From: CAYZEZ01 sp964477295
GTDB lineage: Bacteria; Bacteroidota; Bacteroidia; Bacteroidales; SM23-62
NCBI GenBank assembly: GCA_964477295.1
Contig: CAYZEZ010000040.1
Coordinates: 1 to 21,574 of the forward strand
Length of the DNA: 21,574 nt
Direction: 5' to 3'
Shown: positions 1-8,006 of the stretch, one piece after another
Position numbering within the stretch: the first letter of the stretch is position 1
Layout of the letters: each line of letters starts with the position of its first letter
Translations under genes and position numbers: made by a program
Notes under the pieces: model-generated
Seen by the model: the letters and a program-made list of their open reading frames with translations, nothing else
Told to the model about the DNA's origin: nothing
Database searches by the model: none

Positions 1-3000
1 GATATCAAGTGAAAAGACACAGCGCTCGGGACTAAAATCGCAGCTGACCTTGCCTGCCCTGAAATCGAGACCGTTTTTTTGCATAACACCATTAATGGTC
101 GGAAGGTTGTGATACGCCGATTGCATAGTCCAAATCTCATATCGCTGGGCCGGGTCAAATGTTTTCCTGGAATATGTCTCTACACCTACATCGATGATTA
201 CCGGCATTTCATCTATATAAACAATAAAATTTCCCACGTCGTTGTGATTATGGCTCTCATGGTTATGGCCTCCCTTGGCTGCAACATAATAATCCTTTTC
301 TGCTGTTTTGCCAGACCTGGCAGCCATAACCTGGATATCCGGGAGCCAGGTATCCATTATCCCGTATTGAATGGGTGGAGTGGAGGATAATTCCTTCAAT
401 ATAAATAATCCTGATATTTGCCTTCCTAAATTGCCATTGACAGCAGGGTTGCCGTAATCCTGACGAATGGCAGCATCTGAAGCAAATCCCATCATAATCT
501 CATCCCCGGTACGTTGCCCATATCTGAAGATAAGACCTGGGTCTACATTCATTACGGCAGGGGCATCTGCAAAATTTATATAATAATTCTGAGCAATATG
601 TGCCCGGTAAATATATTTACCCATCTCCCTGACCAGTGGTTGGTCATAAATATTGATTTTACCCTCCGAAGCGTTATACAGCAGTTCCAGGCAATCGAAC
701 AATGATCCTGCCGCACGGTTCCAGTAGGAAGGCCCTTCGTCACACCCTCCGTCAGCAGGGTATGGATTTAGATACTGGTCGATACACAACATGATCTTAT
801 AAACCGATTGTAACCTTCTTTCCGGATCTTTTTCCAGGAGCAGGACAGTTGTCAGCCAGTTCGAATTGATCCAGGGTGCCCAGTTATTCAAACGTTCTAT
901 CTTGATACCATGCTCTTCAAGTGGGGTTAGTCCCATCCACCAGAAATCATCCCTTTCAAGGCATGGGGTAATGATCCTTCGGTTGGCTTCATAATATACG
1001 CGCTCACTGATCAGCGGAGAAATGCTATCAAGCCGGTCACGCAGGAGATAAATAGTCCATGCAAGCAATGCCCCGGTTTCCGCAGCAAACAGGTCAACCG
1101 TTGGTTCTGTAACATCGGGGAGGCCCCTGCCTGCCTTCTGAATATAAAGATGGGAAGGCACACCCCAGTACGATTCCTCGCAGATCGCCCAGATTCCGTT
1201 TAATATATCGTCAAGGAACCTGTTCTTACCCTCTATTAATTCAGCAAGGACAAGATCTGCAAGTTTACTCCTGCGTTTAAAAAATAATGCTTCATAATGA
1301 CTCCTGTTACCATTCATCACAAACTCCCTGAAAACTGAAGCTGGAAGTGGCGCCCACTGATAACCAGCGGCCTCTATGCCCTTGGTTAAATAATGGTTCT
1401 TAACGTTTTCAGGCAAAGCATTCCAGTCTTGCCAGTCCGCAGCTTTCGGAAATGGTTTCCACATATCCTGCGGAATAATGTTCATCCTGACATCATTTAA
1501 AGTATATTTTCCGGTAAGAAGGTTCCTTTCACTGGATTTTTTTTGTGCATAATCAAACCACCACCTGATCCCCGGATTATCGTTGGTTCCATCACCACCC
1601 AGTTCATAATGAATGGGGTAATCACCAGACGATGGCCCCTGGCACCAGGGACTTGAATGGAAATGAACGGATAAGCCCGGCCTTCTAACAGCTTCATCAA
1701 CTTCAGCCAGATGTATTTTTTTAATGCTGTCCGAATAGACTCCCGGAGGCATAGCAATTTTGGTCCAGCCGCCAAATATTTCCACATTAATGAAAGGCTT
1801 ATCTGGTACCCCCTTTTCTCTGAAAAAGTCATAATGCCAGCCACTCGTATGTCCACTGTCGATATCGGCCGACCATGTGTCGAATAACAGGACATCCACA
1901 AAATCAGATTTGCCAATTTCTATATTAGATTGATCGTTATATCCCCCTGCCCCGACAATTCTATCCTTATCAATTTCCTTTACATGCCTGCACAAATCAA
2001 TAATGTTGCCCGGATCGTTCATATCGAAAGGTTGGAAGTCACGGTATTTTAAAGAATTCTGCTCATTGGCAATATTGATGATCACGTTCCGGTAGGGCTT
2101 CAGCAGCTTTGTGACGGTTTTGACGGCATTGTATATAGCTTCGGAATTTTCAAGATGCCTGATCCCAGTGGTATCATTTGAAAAAACTCCCTGATAAAAT
2201 AATCCCACTATTACCACCATAGAACGCTTGTTGCATTCCCGGATTATCCTGATGAGGTGTTCAGCCTGTCCAGCATCAAGGTTTTTACCGTCAGAGCTGA
2301 AAGGATCCCTGTATGCAGCGCTTGATCCCTGGAGATAAACACTGATCGTATTCAATCCGACGCTCTTATAATCATCCAGCTGATCAATCAGATGGCTGGT
2401 CAATTCGTCACAGTGCATCGCACTGGCTGTTCTCAGTCCCCACATCTCAAAGGGCTGGTAGTCGAGATAAAATAAGTTATCCCTGACCGCCAGGGAACTG
2501 GTATGTTGGTTGATCCAGAGCCGGATTTTACGGTCATTATGGTTGGCTCCGAAAAGGTCCATGTCCCCGTCATTGTCCACATCCAGGATCCGCATGCTGT
2601 GACAGCCCGAATCACTCAGTACCTGTTTAGTCCATTTTTCACCGGTACCGTCAGAGAAATAGATCTTAACCTCATCCGGGTCCTCACCCTGCAACATTTC
2701 AGCCGTAGCTACATCCGGATGGCCATCCAGGTTAAAATCGGCCACACCCACAAAATGATGAACGGCTTCGACATTATTTTCAATGATGTGCTCCTTCCAG
2801 AGATCATCAGGTTCAACCGGTGCTTCAAACCAGGATATCCGGTAAACCATTCCTGCCAATTCAGAGGGAGAGAGCACAATATCCTCGCGGCCATCCCCAT
2901 TGATATCCCCTACATCAATAAAAGTGTTTTTAAAATCCCAGGTATCGGTAAATGGATGCACCTTCCATTCAGAAATGCTTCCGTTATTTTCAAACCAGGA

Positions 3001-3591
3001 ACCATTGACTAAAATATCCAGCTTGTTGTCATTGTTAATATCATATAATTTAAGTCCTTCACCATCTGCACATATGATCTTGGTTCCTTTCCATAAGTCA
3101 GAAGAAACTTGCTGATACAGGAACAGGGTATCTCCACGATGCCTGAATTCTCCCTGGTCGCGAGCTACAATATCAATCCTTCCGTCATTGTCAATGTCAC
3201 CCAGCTCCAGGTCATGGCAGAGAACCGAATCAATAACATGAGCATTCCATTCAGGATTTTCAAACCATTCCAGGGTATTTTTCCTGACACAGAATACATC
3301 CAGGTCATGATCCCCATCAATATCATATACTTCGATATCGGTAGAAAAACCAGGCTCATCAGATATAACCCTTTTCTGCCATGATGGATTTTCATAATAA
3401 ACCAGCCCCCCTTCAATATATCCACCAATAAGCAAGTCTGACAGGCCATCATTATTCAGATCACCGAAACATTTCCCCCAGGGCCTGACGGCTCCTTCAG
3501 GATCAATTAATACACAGCTGAAAGGTGATTGGGAAGCAGCTGGCAAAGATACCAGTATGAAAATTATGAACACATATTTAAATTGTCTCAT
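1..3591 (-). CDS. FG-GAP propeller / GH-A-like / heparinase II/III-like fusion (3' end outside window)
   Basis: I read this frame codon by codon: it is open from the ATG at 3591 to base 1, giving at least 1,197 residues with no stop or frameshift. Residues 1-21 look like a signal peptide ending in an A-A-S-Q-type site. Seven calcium-binding FG-GAP/VCBS motifs (DxNxDGxxD type) lie at about 44, 90, 132, 184, 229, 285 and 337. Residues about 370-690 resemble a clan GH-A (beta/alpha)8 glycosidase, with a candidate acid/base E510 in IANEQN and nucleophile E604 in NVEIFGG. From about 700 on it matches heparinase II/III-like proteins: NNWAPWINSNW (902-912), DGGCDEGPSYW (947-957, Tyr956) and GGHNHESHNHND (1107-1118). 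By analogy with heparinase II, H1116, D1134 and H1161 could bind zinc. It is presumably an exported polysaccharide-degrading enzyme. It starts 13 bp after the paralogous propeller gene. The substrate and C-terminus cannot be seen. The lyase family call is strong; the GH-A call is moderate. Confidence 0.85.
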   Translation of the reverse strand, partial: MRQFKYVFIIFILVSLPAASQSPFSCVLIDPEGAVRPWGKCFGDLNNDGLSDLLIGGYIEGGLVYYENPSWQKRVISDEPGFSTDIEVYDIDGDHDLDVFCVRKNTLEWFENPEWNAHVIDSVLCHDLELGDIDNDGRIDIVARDQGEFRHRGDTLFLYQQVSSDLWKGTKIICADGEGLKLYDINNDNKLDILVNGSWFENNGSISEWKVHPFTDTWDFKNTFIDVGDINGDGREDIVLSPSELAGMVYRISWFEAPVEPDDLWKEHIIENNVEAVHHFVGVADFNLDGHPDVATAEMLQGEDPDEVKIYFSDGTGEKWTKQVLSDSGCHSMRILDVDNDGDMDLFGANHNDRKIRLWINQHTSSLAVRDNLFYLDYQPFEMWGLRTASAMHCDELTSHLIDQLDDYKSVGLNTISVYLQGSSAAYRDPFSSDGKNLDAGQAEHLIRIIRECNKRSMVVIVGLFYQGVFSNDTTGIRHLENSEAIYNAVKTVTKLLKPYRNVIINIANEQNSLKYRDFQPFDMNDPGNIIDLCRHVKEIDKDRIVGAGGYNDQSNIEIGKSDFVDVLLFDTWSADIDSGHTSGWHYDFFREKGVPDKPFINVEIFGGWTKIAMPPGVYSDSIKKIHLAEVDEAVRRPGLSVHFHSSPWCQGPSSGDYPIHYELGGDGTNDNPGIRWWFDYAQKKSSERNLLTGKYTLNDVRMNIIPQDMWKPFPKAADWQDWNALPENVKNHYLTKGIEAAGYQWAPLPASVFREFVMNGNRSHYEALFFKRRSKLADLVLAELIEGKNRFLDDILNGIWAICEESYWGVPSHLYIQKAGRGLPDVTEPTVDLFAAETGALLAWTIYLLRDRLDSISPLISERVYYEANRRIITPCLERDDFWWMGLTPLEEHGIKIERLNNWAPWINSNWLTTVLLLEKDPERRLQSVYKIMLCIDQYLNPYPADGGCDEGPSYWNRAAGSLFDCLELLYNASEGKINIYDQPLVREMGKYIYRAHIAQNYYINFADAPAVMNVDPGLIFRYGQRTGDEIMMGFASDAAIRQDYGNPAVNGNLGRQISGLFILKELSSTPPIQYGIMDTWLPDIQVMAARSGKTAEKDYYVAAKGGHNHESHNHNDVGNFIVYIDEMPVIIDVGVETYSRKTFDPAQRYEIWTMQSAYHNLPTINGVMQKNGLDFRAGKVSCDFSPERCVFSLDI

Positions 3592-3604
3592 AGCTTTTTT
3601 TGTT

Positions 3605-4795
3605 CTATTCCTTTGTTTTGATCAAATTTCGCCATAAAAGCACATCTGAATGCAGGTTATCGTGGCCTGACCAATTGGCCCCTAATATATCGATATCGCC
3701 ATCCTGGTCAATATCCCCGATTTTGGAAAAGTGAGATCCTCTATCGTCCACTACATATTCAAGGAAACCAGGAACAGTTTCTCCATTGGATATCCAAATG
3801 CTGACATTATCCTGTTCTCCGGGATTATCGTGCCTTACAGAGGTGTGAATATCCAGAATCCCGTCATTATTAAAATCTGCAACTCCCAGTCCATGCATAC
3901 GAGTTATATTATTCGCGACAATATGTTCGGTCCATAATGTATTCCTGTCTTCACCAGCCTTATACCAGGCCAGTTTACCTGTTTGACTACTCTGGGGCGC
4001 AGCAATAATTTCCATTCTGCCATCCAGGTCCAGGTCAGCAATCTTTAATATCATTTGTTCCGGCATTTCAATACTATAGATGTGTTCCTGCCATTTTTTG
4101 CCATTACCTGAATTCTCCAGCCAGACATTTCCCAGGGCCAGGTCAATATCACCATCTCCATCCAGATCACCCGTAGCAAGGCCTTCTCCTTTTTTATATG
4201 AGCTATTTGTATTTGAAACAACCATCCAGTCATCGGGATCATTTTGCAGGAACATAGTCACCGGCTTCTGGTTTTCCTTTTCGAAACGGATGACTACATC
4301 CAGCATATCATCTCCATTCAGATCAGCTATTTCCAGGTCATGGATATTGGTTCCGTCTGATCCAATAAAATGCTCCTTCCAACTGTTGTTTGTGCCCAAT
4401 GGATTCTCATACCAGAATAATCCTTGTTTATTGCCATTCACCACATCATTGTCCCCATCATTGTCAATATCAGATATCTGGCAATCTTCTGACCATGAGC
4501 CGGCAGACCTGATCGTTTCCTTTTCCCAGTCAGGATATTGATACCAGTACATACCATCACCATTCGCACTGGAGATAAACAGATCGGGCTGGCCATCCCC
4601 GTCCATATCTCCAACAGCCTTCCCGTAAGGTTTGGAGGGTGCCGTATAAGCTGAATCAATAACTACACACTCAAATTGACAGAATATATCGTTTGGAAGC
4701 ATTAAAAGTATCAGGAACTGAAGGATTCCGGGAATGCATTTCAGGGTAAATATGTTGATGTAATTCCTTTTCACGCCAGATTCATTTACACTCAT
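3605..4795 (-). CDS. Secreted stand-alone FG-GAP/VCBS repeat propeller protein
   Basis: A 396-residue exported protein. The hydrophobic segment GILQFLILLMLP and a likely cleavage around IFC-Q mark a signal peptide. Seven acidic repeats of DxDxDGxxD type, such as DMDGDGQPD, DLDGDGDID and DIDQDGDID, predict a seven-bladed calcium-binding beta-propeller. No catalytic domain or sorting domain follows. It aligns from its first repeat with the N-terminus of the downstream fusion protein (both begin with a C-V-[VL]-I-D strand, then the first repeat) and ends where that propeller ends. It is probably a carbohydrate or surface-binding partner; the function is inferred. It shares a transcript with the fusion gene, 13 bp apart. 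The ATG at 4795 gives an atypically long hydrophilic N-terminus. A GTG at 4774 (residue 8) would begin MKRNYINIF, a more usual signal peptide, so the true start is uncertain. Confidence 0.85.
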   Translation of the reverse strand: MSVNESGVKRNYINIFTLKCIPGILQFLILLMLPNDIFCQFECVVIDSAYTAPSKPYGKAVGDMDGDGQPDLFISSANGDGMYWYQYPDWEKETIRSAGSWSEDCQISDIDNDGDNDVVNGNKQGLFWYENPLGTNNSWKEHFIGSDGTNIHDLEIADLNGDDMLDVVIRFEKENQKPVTMFLQNDPDDWMVVSNTNSSYKKGEGLATGDLDGDGDIDLALGNVWLENSGNGKKWQEHIYSIEMPEQMILKIADLDLDGRMEIIAAPQSSQTGKLAWYKAGEDRNTLWTEHIVANNITRMHGLGVADFNNDGILDIHTSVRHDNPGEQDNVSIWISNGETVPGFLEYVVDDRGSHFSKIGDIDQDGDIDILGANWSGHDNLHSDVLLWRNLIKTKE

Positions 4796-4797
4796 TG

Positions 4798-4805
4798 CAA
4801 AATTA
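4798..4805 (-). promoter_or_regulatory. Candidate Bacteroidota -7 element (TAATTTTG)
   Basis: On the minus strand this reads TAATTTTG, an exact match to the Bacteroidota -7 consensus TAnnTTTG. It sits so close to the ATG at 4795 that transcription would begin at about that codon, which fits better with the GTG start at 4774. I do not see a clear TTG at the -33 position, so this is weak. Confidence 0.3.
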
Positions 4806-4865
4806 ATAAAAATATTTGTATTTTAGCTTGTAAATAACTGTTATTCAAAATATTAACATTATTTC

Positions 4866-4876
4866 TTGGCGGATAA
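4866..4876 (+). repeat. Direct repeat copy 1, TTGGCGGATAA
   Basis: An exact 11-base match to 4954-4964 on the same strand, 88 bp apart start to start, inside the divergent intergenic region. The flanks differ (atttc/ttgaag against tgcaa/atacaa), so it is a short discrete element. It could be an operator half-site for a sugar-responsive regulator. Confidence 0.6.
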
Positions 4877-4953
4877 TTGAAGAGATCAATTGATAAGATT
4901 CAGCCTGAATAAATAGAATTGACCTTAATTATCCCTTTTGCTATATGTTGCAA

Positions 4954-4964
4954 TTGGCGGATAA
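4954..4964 (+). repeat. Direct repeat copy 2, TTGGCGGATAA
   Basis: The second copy of the 11-base element, ending 15 bp before the GH78 start codon. A protein bound here would cover the likely transcription or translation start region of the rhamnosidase gene. I saw no other copy elsewhere in the window. Confidence 0.6.
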
Positions 4965-4979
4965 ATACAAGTTCAAAGC

Positions 4980-7733
4980 ATGAAAACCAATGTTTTAGTT
5001 ATCAACCTGGTTACTTTATTGTTCCTGTTTTTCTTTTTCGGCTGTGAAAATAATCAGAGCCTGGTCATGCCGGATGACCTGGTTTGTGAATATACTACGA
5101 ATCCTTCTGTCATAGAATCACAGCACCCACATTTAAGCTGGAAACTGAAATCAAATGAAAGAAACCAGGTTCAGACAAGCTATGAAATATTGGTTTCCAG
5201 CTCAGAAGATAAGCTAGAACGAGGTATTGCAGATGTCTGGTCCAGTGGTATAGTAAATTCGGCCCAATCACAGCATGTTATATATAATGGACCCTTACTG
5301 CATACAGGAAATAAATACTATTGGAGGGTCCGGGTCGGAGATAAACATTCAAATATATCCCCATGGAGTGAGACAGCCTCATGGGAAATGGGACTGCTAA
5401 ATCCAGGGGACTGGAAAGGGGAGTGGATAGGATATGAGACTGAAACTGCACCTTTGTTTCGTAAAGAGTTTAGTATTAAGAAAAGTGTTCAACGAGCTAC
5501 GGCTTATATCTGCGGACTTGGATATTATGAATTAAGGGTGAATGGTAAAAAGATCAGTGACCATGTATTAGATCCCGGACAGACAGATTATGAATTGAGA
5601 GCATTTTATGTGGTACACGATGTAACCCGAAACCTGATTCAGGGGCACAATGCCCTGGGAGTGGAATTGGGAAACGGGTTTTACAACCAGACCGCTGTAA
5701 ACAGTGCTCATTTCGGATGGGGGGATGTGGTATATGGCAAACCACGCTTCATCGCACAGGTGCATATCCGTTTTAATGACGGTTCCGATACACTGATCGT
5801 TTCTGATACTGGATGGAAAGCATCTGAAGGTCCTACAACTTTTAACAATGTTTATGTTGGTGATTTTTATGATGCGCGGCTCGAACAGGATGGATGGGAT
5901 ATGGCCGGTTTTAATGACTCGGGTTGGGACCAGGCAATACCTATGGATAGTCCCGGTAGGAAACTGGTTTCTCAAAAACTTCAGCCTATCAAATCAATGC
6001 AAACCCTCAGACCAGTTAAAATAGACAATACCAGGCAGGGTGTATATGTATATGACATGGGACAAAACTTTGCCGGCTGGGCAAAATTGAATCTCAAAGC
6101 TCCGGAAGGTACGGAAATTACTCTGCGCTACTCGGAGGAAATATTTGAAAATGGAGATATTAATCTGGCAAGTTGTGGTGGTTATGCCACCTTTGTTGTG
6201 CAGACAGATAAATATATTTGCAAGGGAAGCGGAGAGAAAGAGGTATGGGAACCTCATTTTACCTATCATGGGTTCAGATATGTTGAAATGACAGGTTACC
6301 CGGGAACACCTGCGCTGGACAACCTTGAAGGAAAAGTTGTATACTCTTCGCTTGAGAAGACAGGCTCTTTTTCCTGCTCGGACACCATGTTCAACAAAGT
6401 CCATAAGGCTGCCTGGTGGACATTGACCAGCAATATACACAGCATACTCGAGGATTGTCCGCACCGTGAAAAATGTGGCTGGTTAGGTGATATCATGCCG
6501 GAGGTGCTAATGCTTAATCTGGATGCTCCGTTGCTTGTATCAAAAATTGAGCGTGATATAGAGACCAGCAGGTTAGAGCAAAAACCGGGCAAAAAAAACG
6601 ATGGTCCTGTGGACTATGAAGGTATCCCATGGGATGTTTCTCCGGGAAGAAGGGTAGGGGGACATGCTGCAGACTGGTGCTCAAAGTACATCCAATTACC
6701 CTGGTTTATGTATTTATATTATGGCGACATCTCACTGGCTGAAGAGCACTGGGAAGGTATGACGCGCTTCATGACTCATCTTGGAAATATTGCAAAGGAT
6801 CACATTATTTATGAGGGATATGGCGATATGTTCCAACCTGGAAGTATCATGCCAAAGAATCCCCCTAATGAGCTGACAACAAGTGCATTGTACTATTACA
6901 ACTGCATAATTATGGCATCTTTGGCGAGGGTCCTGGAATATGAAGATGAAGCTATGAAATATGAAAATCTTTCAATAAAGATTAAAGAAGCTTTCAATGA
7001 AAAATTCTATGACCAGGAGAAGAATTGGTATGGAAGCCAGACAGCCACTGCTATGGCAATTGAATTTGGGCTCGTACCTGGAAAGGATGTAAGCATGGCA
7101 GCAAAGGAACTTGCACGAGACATAATGGAAAACCACAACGGTCATTTTTCAACCGGCCAGATGGGAGGCAGGTACCTGCATGAAGCGCTTAGCAGGAATG
7201 GATATGGCCATATTGCAAAGATTATCCTGAATCAGACCACTTATCCCAGTATTGGATATCTGTTTGCAAAGGGCGCAACAACATTCTGGGAATCATGGGG
7301 AGAAGAGGAAATTGATGAAAACTCTTCTGGTGTCCGGTCACGGAACCATCCCTTTCAGTCGGGTTGCGATGACTGGTTTTTCAAAGGAGTTGGTGGCATT
7401 AATCCCGATCCGGAAAATCCCGGATTTAAAAACATTATCCTTAAACCTGAATTGACTGGTTGTCTTACTGCAGCTCAAACATCCTATCAATCAATATACG
7501 GGATCATCCGGAGCAACTGGGAAATGAAGAATGGTGATTTTACATGGTATGTTTCCGTGCCTGTCAACTGCACAGCCGATGTTTTTCTTCCGGCAACGGA
7601 ACCTGTGAATATATTTGAATCCGGATCCCCCCTTAAGGATTCAAAAGATGTTGAAATCATCGGGATTAGTGGAAATTTTGTTCATTGCCACATCGGATCC
7701 GGTGATTACCAGTTTATTATAATAAAGGAGTAG
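4980..7733 (+). CDS. GH78 alpha-L-rhamnosidase, lipoprotein
   Basis: A 917-residue enzyme that hydrolyses terminal alpha-L-rhamnosyl residues by inversion. The N-terminus is a lipoprotein signal with FFFFGC (Cys22), so the mature protein is membrane anchored. Domains in order: a fibronectin/Ig-like N-domain (about 35-138), a rhamnosidase N-domain beta-sandwich with WKGEWIG (145-151), a second beta-sandwich (about 340-455), the (alpha/alpha)6 catalytic barrel (about 460-790) and a C-terminal beta-sandwich (about 800-917). The GH78 signature DCPHREKCGWLGD is at 492-504; by family comparison Glu497 is the likely general acid, and Glu771 in TTFWESW the likely general base. Length is normal for the family. 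It is the only plus-strand gene here and is transcribed away from the FG-GAP genes, with the 11-bp direct repeats upstream. The rhamnosidase call is firm; the natural substrate is unknown. Confidence 0.95.
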   Translation: MKTNVLVINLVTLLFLFFFFGCENNQSLVMPDDLVCEYTTNPSVIESQHPHLSWKLKSNERNQVQTSYEILVSSSEDKLERGIADVWSSGIVNSAQSQHVIYNGPLLHTGNKYYWRVRVGDKHSNISPWSETASWEMGLLNPGDWKGEWIGYETETAPLFRKEFSIKKSVQRATAYICGLGYYELRVNGKKISDHVLDPGQTDYELRAFYVVHDVTRNLIQGHNALGVELGNGFYNQTAVNSAHFGWGDVVYGKPRFIAQVHIRFNDGSDTLIVSDTGWKASEGPTTFNNVYVGDFYDARLEQDGWDMAGFNDSGWDQAIPMDSPGRKLVSQKLQPIKSMQTLRPVKIDNTRQGVYVYDMGQNFAGWAKLNLKAPEGTEITLRYSEEIFENGDINLASCGGYATFVVQTDKYICKGSGEKEVWEPHFTYHGFRYVEMTGYPGTPALDNLEGKVVYSSLEKTGSFSCSDTMFNKVHKAAWWTLTSNIHSILEDCPHREKCGWLGDIMPEVLMLNLDAPLLVSKIERDIETSRLEQKPGKKNDGPVDYEGIPWDVSPGRRVGGHAADWCSKYIQLPWFMYLYYGDISLAEEHWEGMTRFMTHLGNIAKDHIIYEGYGDMFQPGSIMPKNPPNELTTSALYYYNCIIMASLARVLEYEDEAMKYENLSIKIKEAFNEKFYDQEKNWYGSQTATAMAIEFGLVPGKDVSMAAKELARDIMENHNGHFSTGQMGGRYLHEALSRNGYGHIAKIILNQTTYPSIGYLFAKGATTFWESWGEEEIDENSSGVRSRNHPFQSGCDDWFFKGVGGINPDPENPGFKNIILKPELTGCLTAAQTSYQSIYGIIRSNWEMKNGDFTWYVSVPVNCTADVFLPATEPVNIFESGSPLKDSKDVEIIGISGNFVHCHIGSGDYQFIIIKE

Positions 7734-7784
7734 TCAGACCTGTAATTAAAAGAGGTGTGGATAGATACCACTCGCAGAAACGAG

Positions 7785-7976
7785 CTAATACCCGGTGCAC
7801 ATGTCCCTGTCCATTACTTCACAACCTATGGTCCACTGGTTTTTCTCTGCCTGCATGGTATCCTTGTTGCTCATATAGCCAAGTAAAATCCAATCCTTAT
7901 TTATATCAGAGGCAGGGCGACAAGATATAATGGTCAGGAACAGAATAAATACTATTGATTTATCTAAACGGTTCAA
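7785..7976 (-). pseudogene. Truncated lipoprotein, likely N-terminal remnant of a glycosidase
   Basis: A 63-codon frame with a TTG start and a good lipoprotein signal (VFILFLTIISC), then about 44 residues ending in a TAG. I see no ATG between the upstream in-frame stop and this start. The motif WTIGCEVMDRD resembles the first barrel strand of GH39-like Bacteroidota glycosidases, which commonly read W-S-I-G-[GC]-E-x-x-D-R-D at this place. The normal continuation is absent in all three minus frames between the stop and the end of the GH78 gene, so the rest appears deleted rather than frameshifted. It lies 30 bp after the GH97 gene in the same direction, so it was probably the next operon gene. 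A real small lipoprotein is the alternative. The family match is from memory of the motif. Confidence 0.5.
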
Positions 7977-8006
7977 TTGAAATGCTTTTTAAGATTACAA
8001 ATCCTT

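Noticed and set aside
2503..3012. Plus-strand frame of 169 codons
   Set aside because: It lies antisense to the propeller repeats and has no recognisable domain; the repetitive acidic codons on the other strand keep this frame open.
1..3591. Possible frameshifted or degenerate gene, because only short frames were obvious in this region
   Set aside because: Each 60-base line was translated in the frame of the ATG at 3591; every line gives 20 sensible residues without a stop, so it is one intact frame cut by the window edge. The short minus frames at 1497-1916, 2433-2615, 2709-2900 and 3165-3452 are shadows in another phase.
4080..4541. Plus-strand frame of 153 codons rich in Ser and Pro
   Set aside because: It is antisense to FG-GAP repeats and its composition is the mirror of Asp/Gly codons; no sign of a real gene.
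4919..4951. Plus-strand promoter for the GH78 gene (TTG at 4919-4921 and a TAnnTTTG-like box near 4944-4951)
   Set aside because: The -7 box matches the consensus at only six of eight positions, so I could not support it as a feature.
7740..7784. Possible bidirectional terminator between the converging genes
   Set aside because: Small stems are visible (GTGG/CCAC at 7757-7771 and CTCG/CGAG at 7771-7784) with a short T-rich stretch on the minus side, but four-pair stems are too weak to call.
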